A stretch of 64,000 nt of DNA from NCBI RefSeq assembly GCF_002088935.1, contig NZ_NCSS01000006.1, positions 2,574,407 to 2,638,406 of the forward strand. Direction: 5' to 3'. The notes beneath the pieces are model-generated. The model saw only the letters and a list, made by a program, of their open reading frames with translations. It did no database searches and had not been told where the DNA came from. Below are positions 16,432 through 25,436 of the stretch, piece by piece (position 1 is the stretch's first letter; the number at the start of each line of letters is the position of its first letter). Source of the DNA: Henriciella litoralis. GTDB lineage: Bacteria > Pseudomonadota > Alphaproteobacteria > Caulobacterales > Hyphomonadaceae. A program made the position numbers and the translations under genes.

Positions 16432-16725
16432 TCATCCCTGATCCTCCCGGATTTTCTCGTGGTGACGAATGACTTCGGCCACGATGAAATTGAGGAATTT
16501 TTCGGCAAAGGCCGGGTCGAGGCCGCTTTCGGTAGCGAGGCGTTGCAGCCGCTCGATCTGACGCGCTTCGCGGGCCTTGTCTGACGGCGGCAGATCATGC
16601 TGCGCCTTCAGAACGCCGACCTGCTGGGTCAGCTTGAAGCGCTCAGCCAGCGTGTGCAGCAGGATCGCATCCATATTGTCGATGCTGGCGCGCAGGCGTT
16701 CGAGTTCGGGGAGGGCGTTGGTCAT
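16432..16725 (-). CDS. chorismate mutase, AroQ class
   Basis: All-helical chorismate mutase of 97 residues, converting chorismate to prephenate. ELERLRASIDNMDAILLHTLAERF gives the first helix with the conserved Arg and Asp. QQVGVLKAQHDLPPSDKAREARQIERL gives the Lys and the second Arg. FAEKFLNFIVAEVIRHHEKI completes the fold. The ATG at 16725 overlaps the stop of the upstream zinc-ribbon gene (ATGA). The mutase supplies prephenate to the separate TyrC dehydrogenase at 8.5 kb. A chorismate mutase gene between ffh and rpsP is a recurrent alphaproteobacterial arrangement. Confidence 0.9.
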   Translation of the reverse strand: MTNALPELERLRASIDNMDAILLHTLAERFKLTQQVGVLKAQHDLPPSDKAREARQIERLQRLATESGLDPAFAEKFLNFIVAEVIRHHEKIREDQG

Positions 16726-17021
16726 ACCGGACCTCCGATCTTCGAGTACCACATGCGCTTCGGCGTGGCCCAAATAAGGAGCGACCCTACCGCCACTGTA
16801 GCAAGCCAGCAGGCACTCAAGAGGAACCAGTGGCCCGCGTCGAAATAACTTGGCGGATTAAATACGGCATAGCCGATCATCGCCGTTATCGCTGCCACGA
16901 ATATCGCTGACAGCGCCTTCAAGGGCATTAAACTCGCGCTCCAAGCACCACAGCCGGGGCATTTGCTCGCATCGTCGGAACGTGCGGTATGGCAGAGTTT
17001 GCAATGGTTTGAGACGGTCAC
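16722..17021 (-). CDS. small zinc-ribbon membrane protein
   Basis: Not assigned to a named family. It has 99 residues and starts at GTG 17021, which overlaps the ffh stop (GTGA). The first 25 residues contain CKLC and CPGC, a four-cysteine zinc ribbon. Two hydrophobic segments follow (ALSAIFVAAITAMIGYAVF and WFLLSACWLATVAVGSLLIW), so the ribbon probably faces the cytoplasm. Position between ffh (protein targeting) and chorismate mutase, with overlaps on both sides, shows tight co-expression. A link to membrane-protein insertion is speculation. Confidence 0.7.
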   Translation of the reverse strand: MTVSNHCKLCHTARSDDASKCPGCGAWSASLMPLKALSAIFVAAITAMIGYAVFNPPSYFDAGHWFLLSACWLATVAVGSLLIWATPKRMWYSKIGGPV

Positions 17022-18493
17022 TTCTTCTTGTCCCCACCAAGACCCGGCAGACCACCAGGAAGTCCGCCCGGCATGCCGCCGCCGAGGCCGCCCATGCCGC
17101 CGGGAAGGCCACCCTTGCCCATCTTGGCAAGATCAGCCGGAGACACGCCAGCGCCGCCGAGCGCGCCCATCATGCCTTTCATCCCGCCGCGCGAGACCTT
17201 CTTCATCATGTCGGCCATCTGGCGGTGCATCTTCAGCACCTTGTTGACGTCAGACACATCGACGCCGGCGCCAGCGGCGATCCGCTTGCGGCGCGAAGCG
17301 TTGAGCAGGGCTGGTTTGGCGCGCTCTTTCTTCGTCATGGACGAAATGATCGCTTCCTGGCGTTTCAGCACATTGTCATCGAGATTAGCCGACGCCATGG
17401 CTTGTTTCGCTTTCTTGGCGCCGGGCAGCATGCCCATAATGCCGCCAAGGCCGCCCATTTTCTGCATTTGTTTGAGCTGGTCGCGAAGATCGTCGAGGTC
17501 GAACTCGCCCTTGCGCATCTTCTTGGCCATGCGCTCGGCTTTTTCAGCGTCGAGCTGGTCGCCAGCTTTCTCCACCAGCGAGACAATGTCGCCCTGACCG
17601 AGGATACGGCCGGCAACGCGCTTGGCATCAAAGGCATCGAGCCCGTCGAGCTTTTCGCCCGTGCCGAGGAATTTGATCGGCAGGCCCGTGACCGCGCGCA
17701 TCGAGAGCGCAGCGCCGCCGCGCCCATCGCCATCCATACGCGTCAGCACAAGGCCGGTCAGCGGCAGGCGCTCATGGAAGCGGCGGGCCGTCTCGACAGC
17801 ATCCTGACCGGTCAGCGCGTCGGCAACGAGGAGGGTTTCCTTCGGCTCAGCGATCTTCGCGATCTCAGCCGCCTCGGCCATCATCTGCTCATCGATCGAG
17901 GTGCGGCCTGCGGTATCGAGGAAGACGACGTCATGGCCGCCGAGCTTGGCCGCCTGCAGCGCGCGGCGCGCGATCTCAGCCGGGGACTGGCCCTTCACGA
18001 TTGGCAGTGAGGTGACGTTCGCGCCCAGCTGGTCTGCCAGAATGGCGAGCTGTTCCATCGCGGCTGGACGGCGAACGTCGAGTGAGGCGAGGAGGACCTT
18101 TTTCTTGTCGCGTTCAGACAGACGCTTGGCGATCTTCGCCGTCGTGGTCGTCTTACCAGAGCCCTGAAGGCCAGCCATCATGATGACGGATGGCGGATTG
18201 TCGACGCGAAGGCCGGTATCGGCGTTTTCGCCGCCGAGCATTTCTACGAGGCCATCATGGACGATCTTGACGACTTGCTGACCCGGCTTCACCGAGCGGA
18301 TGACTTCCTCGCCAACCGCGCGTTCCTTGATCTTGGCGATCAGGTCTTTCACGACTGGCAGGGCGACGTCAGCCTCGAGCAGGGCGACGCGGATTTCGCG
18401 AAGGGCCGACGTAACGTCCTTCTCCGACAGGGCGCCGCGCCCGGTCAGTCCATCGAATATACCGCCAAGGCGGTCTGTTAGCGCGTCAAACAT
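17018..18493 (-). CDS. ffh: signal recognition particle protein Ffh (SRP54)
   Basis: GTPase of 491 residues that binds signal sequences and 4.5S RNA and delivers ribosomes to FtsY. An N-domain helical bundle (residues 1-90) is followed by the G domain: P-loop GLQGSGKT at 108-115, DVRRPAAMEQL, DTAGR and TRMDGDGRGG. The methionine-rich M domain then includes the RNA-binding RRKRIAAGAG and ends in a Gly/Met/Pro-rich tail. ATG 18493 (MFDALTDRLGGIF) is canonical; the frame stays open 57 codons further upstream. The 4.5S RNA gene is not visible here. Confidence 0.96.
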   Translation of the reverse strand: MFDALTDRLGGIFDGLTGRGALSEKDVTSALREIRVALLEADVALPVVKDLIAKIKERAVGEEVIRSVKPGQQVVKIVHDGLVEMLGGENADTGLRVDNPPSVIMMAGLQGSGKTTTTAKIAKRLSERDKKKVLLASLDVRRPAAMEQLAILADQLGANVTSLPIVKGQSPAEIARRALQAAKLGGHDVVFLDTAGRTSIDEQMMAEAAEIAKIAEPKETLLVADALTGQDAVETARRFHERLPLTGLVLTRMDGDGRGGAALSMRAVTGLPIKFLGTGEKLDGLDAFDAKRVAGRILGQGDIVSLVEKAGDQLDAEKAERMAKKMRKGEFDLDDLRDQLKQMQKMGGLGGIMGMLPGAKKAKQAMASANLDDNVLKRQEAIISSMTKKERAKPALLNASRRKRIAAGAGVDVSDVNKVLKMHRQMADMMKKVSRGGMKGMMGALGGAGVSPADLAKMGKGGLPGGMGGLGGGMPGGLPGGLPGLGGDKKK

Positions 18494-18685
18494 CGCGTTA
18501 CTCCTTGCTGTCCTGCCAATATATGACAGGTAGGCGCTCGGTACGTATCGCGCAAAGCATGAGAGCCCCGCTGAGCGAAAATTCGCCGGGCGGGGGCTTC
18601 GCCGGGCTCTCGTCCCGGAAAAGTGCGCTTCATGTTTTGCGCGGATTTGAGGCGCGTAAAGCACGCCCAGCCATTTAAATCAAGG

Positions 18686-19279
18686 CTATTGGGCCGGATG
18701 ATGCTCATCAATGCGGGCGCTAATGCCCACCATCGCCCTGCGGATCTCATCAGAGACAAGCGAGTAGACGGCAATGTCGGCCCAGGTCCCGTCTGAAAAG
18801 GGGGTGTGACTGCGCAGAGTGCCTTCAAAGACCGCCCCAATCTTTTCAATTGACCCAATTGCCCGCTTGTTCCGCGTTGCAATCCACCACTCGACGCGGC
18901 GCGCCCGCCACTGGAAGGCCCGTTTCAGCATCAGGAACTGGATGTGGTCGTTCACGGATGTGCCGCGCAGTTCCTTGCGCAGCCATGTATAGCCAATACG
19001 CGTGCGGCGGTTCAGCCGGTTGGGGGCCAGGAAGGCGGCGAGGCCCACCAGGCTTTCGGTTTCAATATTAATCGCCGCCAGCCCGAGACCGGTGCCGAGT
19101 TCTGCCATTTTGAGCGTGTGATCGAAGTAGGCATCGAAGTTCGTGCCGGTCGCGATGACCGGCATGGACGACCACATATGGTCCACGGCGTCAGTTTTGC
19201 TCAGGATGTGGCGATGAGCTTCGGACAGCGGTTCGAGCCGGATAAGACGGGTGGAGAGGCTGGGAGCGCCAAGTTCCAT
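18686..19279 (-). CDS. GNAT-family N-acetyltransferase (RimJ/RimL-like)
   Basis: A 197-residue acetyltransferase resembling the subgroup that modifies protein N-termini or small molecules. LSTRLIRLEPLSEAHRHIL is the usual beginning; IGYTWLRKELRGTSVNDHIQFLMLKRAFQWRARRVEWWIATRNKRAIGSIEKIGA carries the acetyl-CoA-binding region and the N-x-R/S-x-x-x-x-x-K-x-G-A motif. FEGTLRSH is also typical. Substrate unknown. The 190 bases between this gene and ffh hold no gene I can support. Upstream, 255 bases separate it from the next gene, again empty to my reading and somewhat AT-richer. Confidence 0.82.
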   Translation of the reverse strand: MELGAPSLSTRLIRLEPLSEAHRHILSKTDAVDHMWSSMPVIATGTNFDAYFDHTLKMAELGTGLGLAAINIETESLVGLAAFLAPNRLNRRTRIGYTWLRKELRGTSVNDHIQFLMLKRAFQWRARRVEWWIATRNKRAIGSIEKIGAVFEGTLRSHTPFSDGTWADIAVYSLVSDEIRRAMVGISARIDEHHPAQ

Positions 19280-19534
19280 TGTTCTGTGTGACCCCTGTGA
19301 TGCGTTCTCACAGACCTGGCCAGACAGGCAAAGATCCGAAAACCATCAGAGTTCAGATTACGCCACCAGAAGAAAAATCCAACTACATCACCAAATTTAA
19401 AAATTTGAATTCATCACCACACCGCCGCCGATCTTCGCTTTTCTTCGGAAAATACAGAAGATTATGACCAGCCAAGAAGCTGGCGCGAGCCCAAAAGAAT
19501 CTGAGGCTACGGCCATTGGCTGGCCAAATTTCGA

Positions 19535-20062
19535 TCAGGCGACCTGTTCAGCGGCGAGCACGCAAGCGACCGCGTTGACCACCGAGGCGATGCGGATGGC
19601 GGCCTGTATCTGCTCGGACGTGAACCCGGCCTTGCGCAGTTCGGCCTCATGGGCGTCGAGGCACATGCCGCAGCCATTTACAGCCGAGACGGCCATTGAG
19701 AAGAGTTCGAAATCGGGTTTCTCGATCCCCGGCGCGCCGATGACATTCATCCGCAGGCGCGCGGGCAGCGTCTTGTACGTCTCGTTCGAAAGCAGGTGGA
19801 TCGAGCGGTAGTAGACATTATTCATGCCCATGATCGCAGCCGCAGCTTTCGCAGCCTTCGCCGCTTCGGGCGAGAGCCGGGCCTCGGCCTCTGCACGCAT
19901 GGCGCTGATGATATCCGCAGTGCCAATCGCGTAGGCGCAGGCCAGCATGCAGCCATATTTCTGCTGATCGTTGAGGATCGTCTCATTTGAGAGCGAGCCG
20001 ATATTCAGCTTCAGATCCTTGGCATAGTCGGGCAGGGCAGATTTCAATGTATCGATAGACAT
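19535..20062 (-). CDS. ahpD: alkylhydroperoxidase AhpD
   Basis: All-helical AhpD/CMD protein of 175 residues. The redox centre CGMCLDAH (Cys131, Cys134, His138) aligns with the M. tuberculosis AhpD motif, and the Glu of the proton relay region ([12 protein letters not shown] ... FELF) is present. It acts as a peroxidase and as an electron adaptor from the dihydrolipoamide system to AhpC. ATG 20062 is preferred to ATG 20068 because AAAAGGA lies only one base before the latter. Directly downstream of ahpC in the same direction; lpdA in this window could be the ultimate reductant. Confidence 0.93.
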   Translation of the reverse strand: MSIDTLKSALPDYAKDLKLNIGSLSNETILNDQQKYGCMLACAYAIGTADIISAMRAEAEARLSPEAAKAAKAAAAIMGMNNVYYRSIHLLSNETYKTLPARLRMNVIGAPGIEKPDFELFSMAVSAVNGCGMCLDAHEAELRKAGFTSEQIQAAIRIASVVNAVACVLAAEQVA

Positions 20063-20176
20063 GGACATTCCTTTTCGGAGCATCAGAAAGCCCCACCCGA
20101 TGCCGCTATGGGCTGCCGGGCAGGGATTTCCTTATCAGTCGCGGCCGGTGCTGTTCGCAACTGGCCGCGCGGGTGC

Positions 20177-20740
20177 TTACTCGGCTGCGATGTTCAGCAC
20201 GTCGCCGCCGACGGCGCGGTTGCACGGGCAAAGCTCGTCGGTTTGCAGACCGTCAAGCACGCGCAGCGTGTCCTGAGGGTTACGGCCAACATTGAGATTG
20301 TTGACGTAGACGTGCTGGATCACATTGTGTGGATCAACGAGGAACGTCGCGCGATAGGCAACGCCTTCTTCCTGGTTGCGCACGCCGAGGCCGTCGACAA
20401 GCGAGCCATTGGTGTCAGCGAATTGCCAGATTGGCAGTTCAGCCAGATCCGGATGGTCGCGGCGCCAGGCCAGCTTTACGAACTCATTGTCCGTCGAGCC
20501 GCCGAGCACGACACAGTCGCGGTCCTCGAACTCTTCGCCAAGACGGCCAAATTCGGCGATCTCGGTTGGGCAGACAAAGGTGAAATCCTTCGGGTAGAAG
20601 AAGATGGCCTTCCATTTGCCGGCAAAGCTGTCGCGCGTCAGTTCTTCGAATGCGCTTTCGCCGTCCTGTTCGTGTTTCATGAATTTCGGCTTTACGCCGA
20701 CGACTTTGAAGTCTGGGAGGTGGTCGCCAATTCCTAGCAT
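20177..20740 (-). CDS. ahpC: peroxiredoxin AhpC (AhpD-dependent type)
   Basis: Typical 2-Cys peroxiredoxin of 187 residues reducing H2O2 and organic peroxides. The peroxidatic Cys57 is in DFTFVCPTEI; the C-terminal DELCPCNRAVGGD holds two cysteines (171 and 173), as in mycobacterial AhpC that is recycled by AhpD rather than AhpF. ahpD follows, and oxyR is divergent, the standard peroxide-regulon layout. GGACCCTCTCAG lies before the ATG. The gene is very probably induced through OxyR. Confidence 0.95.
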   Translation of the reverse strand: MLGIGDHLPDFKVVGVKPKFMKHEQDGESAFEELTRDSFAGKWKAIFFYPKDFTFVCPTEIAEFGRLGEEFEDRDCVVLGGSTDNEFVKLAWRRDHPDLAELPIWQFADTNGSLVDGLGVRNQEEGVAYRATFLVDPHNVIQHVYVNNLNVGRNPQDTLRVLDGLQTDELCPCNRAVGGDVLNIAAE

Positions 20741-20869
20741 CTGAGAGGGTCCTTTTTTCGGTTAGGAGCTATGCGTGTTTGCAAAGCTCAATGATGTTGT
20801 TCTGCTGGGTCGCATGCTTGGATGCACAAAACAAATTGATAATTAAAATCCCTTTGATAGACTCCCTCT
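20741..20869. promoter_or_regulatory. ahpC-oxyR divergent promoter region, likely OxyR operator
   Basis: The 129-bp spacer is AT-rich near oxyR. It ends in ATAG-N7-CTAT (20857-20871), the outer pattern and spacing of one OxyR half-operator, which runs into the oxyR start codon. A weaker match (ATTG...AAAT) starts 22 bases earlier, which is the expected helical phasing. The inner T and A of the consensus are not matched, so this is a tentative operator. Confidence 0.45.
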
Positions 20870-21775
20870 ATGCATCTACCGACCCTTAGACAATTGCAGT
20901 TCCTGTGTGCGCTCGCTGACGAAAGATCGTTTTCGCGCGCTGCCGATGTCTGCAATGTTACACAGCCCACACTGTCTTCCGCGATCAAGGAAATCGAAAC
21001 GCTTCTGGGCGTGCAACTGGTCGAACGTGAGGCGCGCGGCGCGTCGCTGACAACAGCGGGACAGGAAGCGGTCAGCCGGGCGCGCAGCATCCTGTCGAGC
21101 GCGGCGGACCTTGTGTCTGCGGCCCACCAGGCCGGTGCGCCCCTGTCCGGTCCTTTTCATCTCGGGGCCATCCCGACGCTTGCGCCTTATCTCCTGCCGC
21201 GGACGGTCTCGAAGCTTCGCGAAGATCATCCGGACCTGAAACTCTATCTTCGTGAAGATCAGACCGATCGATTGCTCGACGGGTTGCGTAGCCGCACCAT
21301 TGATGCCGCCCTCATCGCTCTGCCATGGGACACGCGCGGTATCGAAACCGAGATACTGGGCGATGACGAGTTCCTCTTCATCTGTCCGAAAGGCCATCCG
21401 CTTTCCAGCGCCAAGCATCTTGTACCTGATGACATCAGCGGGGAGGATGTTTTGCTGCTGGAGGATGGCCACTGTCTGCGCGATCACGCGGTGTCTGTCT
21501 GCTCGCTCAACGGGCCACGCAACGGCTCCGACATCGGCGCGACGTCTCTGGCAACCCTCGTCCAGATGGTGGCGGGCGGCCTTGGCGTCTCTCTATTGCC
21601 ACGGATCGCGGCAGATGCAGGCGTCACGGCGGGCACGGATGTCATGCTCCGTGATTTCGACACACCGGTGATCGGTCGTCAGATCGGCATTGCGTGGCGG
21701 TCAGGTTCCCCGCGTGAGGCCGAGGCCAAGCTGATCGGGGCCTGCGTGCGCGAAACGCTGTCGGCGAGACCCTAG
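20870..21775 (+). CDS. oxyR: LysR-type peroxide regulator OxyR
   Basis: A 301-residue LysR regulator. The N-terminal helix-turn-helix reads TLRQLQFLCALADERSFSRAADVCNVTQPTLS. The effector domain contains LLLEDGHCLRDHAVSVC, with Cys202 and Cys211 at the spacing of the redox pair (Cys199/Cys208) of E. coli OxyR. This makes it a peroxide sensor and not a generic LysR protein. Divergent from ahpC, its probable target. The ribosome-binding site is weak (CTCCCTCT before ATG). Its TAG stop overlaps the stop of the symporter gene on the other strand. Confidence 0.93.
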   Translation: MHLPTLRQLQFLCALADERSFSRAADVCNVTQPTLSSAIKEIETLLGVQLVEREARGASLTTAGQEAVSRARSILSSAADLVSAAHQAGAPLSGPFHLGAIPTLAPYLLPRTVSKLREDHPDLKLYLREDQTDRLLDGLRSRTIDAALIALPWDTRGIETEILGDDEFLFICPKGHPLSSAKHLVPDDISGEDVLLLEDGHCLRDHAVSVCSLNGPRNGSDIGATSLATLVQMVAGGLGVSLLPRIAADAGVTAGTDVMLRDFDTPVIGRQIGIAWRSGSPREAEAKLIGACVRETLSARP

Positions 21776-23148
21776 GGGTCGCCGGTGAGTGTCCGGTCAA
21801 TCTCTGCGGTCGTATTGTCCTCGGCGAGATAGACTTCCTCGTCGAATTCACCTTCCCATTTGGCAACGACCGTGGACACGGCGAGATCACCAGTGATGTT
21901 TGTCACCGTGCGCATCATGTCGAGAAGGCGGTCAAAGGCGAAGAGCGGCGCCAGGATTACAAACATCTGGTCTGGCGTGGCGCCGACAACAGCGAGCGTC
22001 GTCGTTGCGAGAAACAGGCTGACGGATGGAATGCCGGCCGTGCCGATGGACACAAGCGTCGCCATCACGGCCACGGTGAAATACATGCCGATAGAGACAT
22101 CGATACCAAGCGCCTGCGCGGCGAAAAGGGCAATCAGACCCTGATAGAGCGCGGTGCCGTCCATATTAATCGTCGACCCGAGCGGCAGAACCGACGACGC
22201 GACGGGTTTGCCGATGCCGAGATTCTTCTCAGCAACGCTCATCGTGACGGGCAGTGTGGCGCTCGAAGACGAGGTTGAAAACGCCACAAGCTGCGCGTCC
22301 GTGATCCCTCTGAAGAACGGTATCACAGGTAGGCGCGCGACGAACTTTATGAGGAAGCCGTGGGTCAAAAGCATGTGCAGGATACAGGCGAGGTAAAGCG
22401 CGACCGTCATCAGCATCAGCGATGAGACGACGCTGAACCCCTGATCTGCCATCACCCAGGCCATCAGCGCGGCAACGCCGAAGGGCGCCGTTTCCATAAC
22501 GATCAGGGTGAGCTTCAGGATCGCTTCAGCGCCGGAATCGAAAACCGCTGCCACAGGCTTTCCAGCTTCGCCGGCCAGGAGAATACCAATCCCGAACATG
22601 ATGGCGAAGAAGATGATCGGCAGAACATCGCCGTTCGCCATGGACGAAACGATATTGGTCGGCACGATTGAGAGAATGGTGCGCATGATGGACTCGTAGA
22701 CGCCGACCTGTTCCAGCGCGCCGCCGCCTTCCAGCCGCGCCTGCGTCTGCGCAATCTGTTCAGGGGTCACTGAGGAGAGATCATAGCCTGCGCCAGGCTG
22801 AAAGATTGTCCCCATCAGCAGGCCGATTGTCACCGCGACGGCGGTCGTCACCATGTAGATGCCAATTGTGCGGCCACCGAGACTGCCAAGTTTCCTCGGG
22901 TCACCAAGCGCCAGCACACCAGAGACCAGCGTCAGGAAGATGAGCGGCACGACCAGCATGCGGATCAGGTTCAGGAAAAGATCGCCGAGCGGCTTGAAGA
23001 TCGCTGCGATTTCCTTTGACCGGGCGATGCCTGCTTCTTCACCCATCGAAGACATCATGCCGTAGCGAACCGCCGCGCCGATGATGAGGCCGATCACCAG
23101 CCCGATCATCACACGCTTCCAAAGATCCATCCGAAACCAGGCTTTCAT
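21772..23148 (-). CDS. dicarboxylate/amino-acid:cation symporter (DAACS family)
   Basis: A 458-residue membrane transporter of the GltP/DctA family, importing C4-dicarboxylates or acidic amino acids with H+ or Na+. Visible are the serine-rich re-entrant loop (AFSTSSSSATLPVTM), the NMDGTALY transport motif, and SIGTAGIPSVSLFL in the second re-entrant loop. Hydrophobic segments begin at residue 13. The protein ends in an acidic tail. The exact substrate is not determinable by eye. Convergent with oxyR with overlapping stop codons (shared CTAG). Confidence 0.9.
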   Translation of the reverse strand: MKAWFRMDLWKRVMIGLVIGLIIGAAVRYGMMSSMGEEAGIARSKEIAAIFKPLGDLFLNLIRMLVVPLIFLTLVSGVLALGDPRKLGSLGGRTIGIYMVTTAVAVTIGLLMGTIFQPGAGYDLSSVTPEQIAQTQARLEGGGALEQVGVYESIMRTILSIVPTNIVSSMANGDVLPIIFFAIMFGIGILLAGEAGKPVAAVFDSGAEAILKLTLIVMETAPFGVAALMAWVMADQGFSVVSSLMLMTVALYLACILHMLLTHGFLIKFVARLPVIPFFRGITDAQLVAFSTSSSSATLPVTMSVAEKNLGIGKPVASSVLPLGSTINMDGTALYQGLIALFAAQALGIDVSIGMYFTVAVMATLVSIGTAGIPSVSLFLATTTLAVVGATPDQMFVILAPLFAFDRLLDMMRTVTNITGDLAVSTVVAKWEGEFDEEVYLAEDNTTAEIDRTLTGDP

Positions 23149-23280
23149 GCCAGCTACCCCTTTAAAGCCATTCGATGCCTGCAGCGTAGAGTGCGTTTCC
23201 CCGAAATCAAACCGGCATATGATAAAGCACCGCGCTTGGACGTTTCACCGCCGCACATTCCAGTCTACAACCTGTTCGCA

Positions 23281-25083
23281 ATGACGTGGATAGATCGACT
23301 TTCAACTGGCTGGAAAGCCTGGGTCCTGTTGTTCGCGCTGACCATGTCGGCGGCGGCACCGGGTGTGTTCAACCTGCCGGCGCTGGACCGCGACGAGAGC
23401 CGCTTTGCGCAGGCCTCGAAACAATACCTCGAGACCGGCGACTATATCACCATCCGATACCAAGATGAGTATCGCAACAAGAAGCCGGCTGGCATCCACT
23501 GGCTGCAGGCAGGGGCAACGGCCGCGTTCGGTGAAGGCGAGCATCTCGATATCTGGACCTATCGCGTGCCGAGCTGGATCGGGGCGGGGCTGTCGGTGCT
23601 CGCCTGTTTCTGGCTGGGCATCGCTGCGATCGGGCGGCGGGCGGCCTTTGTCGGCTCGGCGCTGTTCGGCTCGAGCCTGTTGCTGACGTCTGAAGCGCAT
23701 ATTTCAAAGACAGATGGCGTGCTCGTCTTCCTCATCACGCTGGCGATGGGGTGTCTGGTCCGGCTTTACCTTCGCAAGGACAATGACAAGCGCCTCGCCA
23801 TTGCCTTCTGGATCATTCATGGGGCAGGCTTCCTGATCAAGGGCCCGGTGATCTCGCTGGTCGCGGGCATGGCGATCCTTGTGCTGTGGCTGTGGGATAG
23901 GCGCGACGCCAAGTGGCTCAAAAGCCTCGGCTGGTGGCCGGGGCCGCTGATCACGGTGCTGATGGTGCTGCCATGGTTCATCATGATCCAGATCGCGACG
24001 CAGGGCACGTATGTTGAAGGCGCGGTCGGCAAGGATCTGAAAGACAAGCTGGTCTCTGCCTCCGAGGGGCATGGCGGTCTGCCGGGTTATCACCTGATGC
24101 ACCTGCCAGCCTGGTTCTTCCCGGGCATCCTGTTGATGGTGCCGGCCGTTGTGCTGGTCTGGCGCTATCTGCGTCACAAGACTTTGGAGTCGCTTGGCGA
24201 TGTTGATCGGGACGGGCTCAAATTTCTCGTCGCGTGGTCGCTGACGACGTGGATCTTCTTTGAGCTCTTGCTGACCAAGCTCAGCCATTACATCCTCCCG
24301 GCCTATCCGGCCTTCGGGTTGCTCTGCGGCTGGGCGGCGATCCGGATGATCGAGGGTGCGCGCGTGCCGGTCTCGCGTTACGTGTCGGCAGCGCTCTTCT
24401 TCATTGGCGGCGCGGCGCTGGTCGCGTTTACCTCACCCTGGGCGATCGAAGCGCTTCAGGTGGACAAGGCGGGCGACTTCAAGACGGTCGCGACGGACAC
24501 TGTTCTGGCCCAATGGGCGGGGTCTACCGATTACCCAATGTTCCTCTGGTGGATCGGGCTCGGCGCCGTTCTGCTCGGCACGATCGCGATGGCTGTGCGC
24601 AAGGTTAGCCTTGCCATAGTGGGCGGCGTTCTGGCCGCCTTTGTGCTCGGCTGGCAGGCGCGGATATTTGTCCTGCCGACGCAGACCTGGGTGCAGGCGA
24701 CGGAGACGGCAAAGCTCGCCCTCAAAGAGGTTTGCGGCATCCCGCATCAAGATTGCGGCGATGAAGCCGGGCCGGACCGGGTTCTCGCGCTCGGCTTTGC
24801 AGAGCCGTCCTATGTGCTGACGCTCGGGACGCAAAACCTGCATCCGCCTGAAACGCCGACCACCTTGCCAGAGGAGGCGAGCGCCTATCCGGTTGTTTAT
24901 CTCGTCAACCTTGAGAACAAGCGCGCGCAGGTGGATTTCGCTGCCGTGGAAGCCTCTGCCCAAAGCCTTGGCCGGTGCGAGACGCGGTCTGAGCCCTATT
25001 ACGCGCTCAACTATTCGAACAATGATCCGTCCGCCTTTATCGCGGTGCGCTATGAGGCTGATTGCGGCGCTGGCGCCAACTAG
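23281..25083 (+). CDS. GT39-family (ArnT/PMT-like) membrane glycosyltransferase
   Basis: A GT-C fold glycosyltransferase of 600 residues. It uses a polyprenyl-phosphate sugar donor and transfers to a periplasmic acceptor such as lipid A or protein. The acidic motif LPALDRDESRFAQ (Asp/Glu at 36-39) and RNKKPAGIHWLQAG are family hallmarks. About eleven or twelve hydrophobic segments follow, then a soluble C-terminal region (residues about 490-600) that contains two cysteine-bearing loops. ATG 23281 (MTWIDRLS) follows an open frame of 30 unconvincing codons. Donor sugar and acceptor are unknown. Confidence 0.85.
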   Translation: MTWIDRLSTGWKAWVLLFALTMSAAAPGVFNLPALDRDESRFAQASKQYLETGDYITIRYQDEYRNKKPAGIHWLQAGATAAFGEGEHLDIWTYRVPSWIGAGLSVLACFWLGIAAIGRRAAFVGSALFGSSLLLTSEAHISKTDGVLVFLITLAMGCLVRLYLRKDNDKRLAIAFWIIHGAGFLIKGPVISLVAGMAILVLWLWDRRDAKWLKSLGWWPGPLITVLMVLPWFIMIQIATQGTYVEGAVGKDLKDKLVSASEGHGGLPGYHLMHLPAWFFPGILLMVPAVVLVWRYLRHKTLESLGDVDRDGLKFLVAWSLTTWIFFELLLTKLSHYILPAYPAFGLLCGWAAIRMIEGARVPVSRYVSAALFFIGGAALVAFTSPWAIEALQVDKAGDFKTVATDTVLAQWAGSTDYPMFLWWIGLGAVLLGTIAMAVRKVSLAIVGGVLAAFVLGWQARIFVLPTQTWVQATETAKLALKEVCGIPHQDCGDEAGPDRVLALGFAEPSYVLTLGTQNLHPPETPTTLPEEASAYPVVYLVNLENKRAQVDFAAVEASAQSLGRCETRSEPYYALNYSNNDPSAFIAVRYEADCGAGAN

Positions 25084-25436
25084 CCGCGGCCGGTCTCATA
25101 GCCGCGAATGCGTTCTTCGTCTGACAGGCTCGCCCACCAATCCTTATAGGTGGAGTTCTGCGGCGCCTTGGTCGTCTGATCCGGCGCGCCATCATCCCAC
25201 CAGACGGGCCCGCGTTCGCCGAGCGCCTCTTTCGCAGCATTGACGGCGCGTTTGGCGGCTTTCAGCTGGCGCTCATTGTTCTGGACTTCCTTCATCTTGC
25301 GCCGCGCGGCCATCAGATTTTTGGTCAGCGCTTTGCGGCCCGCCTCGGTCAGACGCGGGTCAGAACAGCGCCAGAGTTTCCCGGCGGCGACGAAATAGCG
25401 CCCATCGGGCGTATGAGGATATTCCTTGAGAGACAT
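25080..25436 (-). CDS. conserved hypothetical protein (118 aa)
   Basis: The start MSLKEYPHTPDGRYFVAAGKLWRCSDPRLTEAGR is one I recall in small conserved proteins of many alphaproteobacteria, without a known function. A basic helical middle (LMAARRKMKEVQNNERQLKAAKRAVNAAKEALGERG) may be coiled. The C-terminus has several tryptophans (PVWWDDGAPD, YKDWWASLSDEE). ATG 25436 was chosen; 85 further open codons upstream show no conserved character. Its stop overlaps that of the GT39 gene, again in a CTAG. Confidence 0.7.
   Translation of the reverse strand: MSLKEYPHTPDGRYFVAAGKLWRCSDPRLTEAGRKALTKNLMAARRKMKEVQNNERQLKAAKRAVNAAKEALGERGPVWWDDGAPDQTTKAPQNSTYKDWWASLSDEERIRGYETGRG

Noticed and set aside
16205..16435. 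Short minus-strand frame between rpsP and the chorismate mutase gene
   Set aside because: It reads through the REP doublet (a PAFAG-type peptide typical of such repeats) and has no gene-like features.
18556..18620. GAGAGCCC ... GGGCTCTC inverted repeat between ffh and the GNAT gene
   Set aside because: The arms are only 8 bp with a loop of more than 30 bases and no T-run; too weak to call a terminator.
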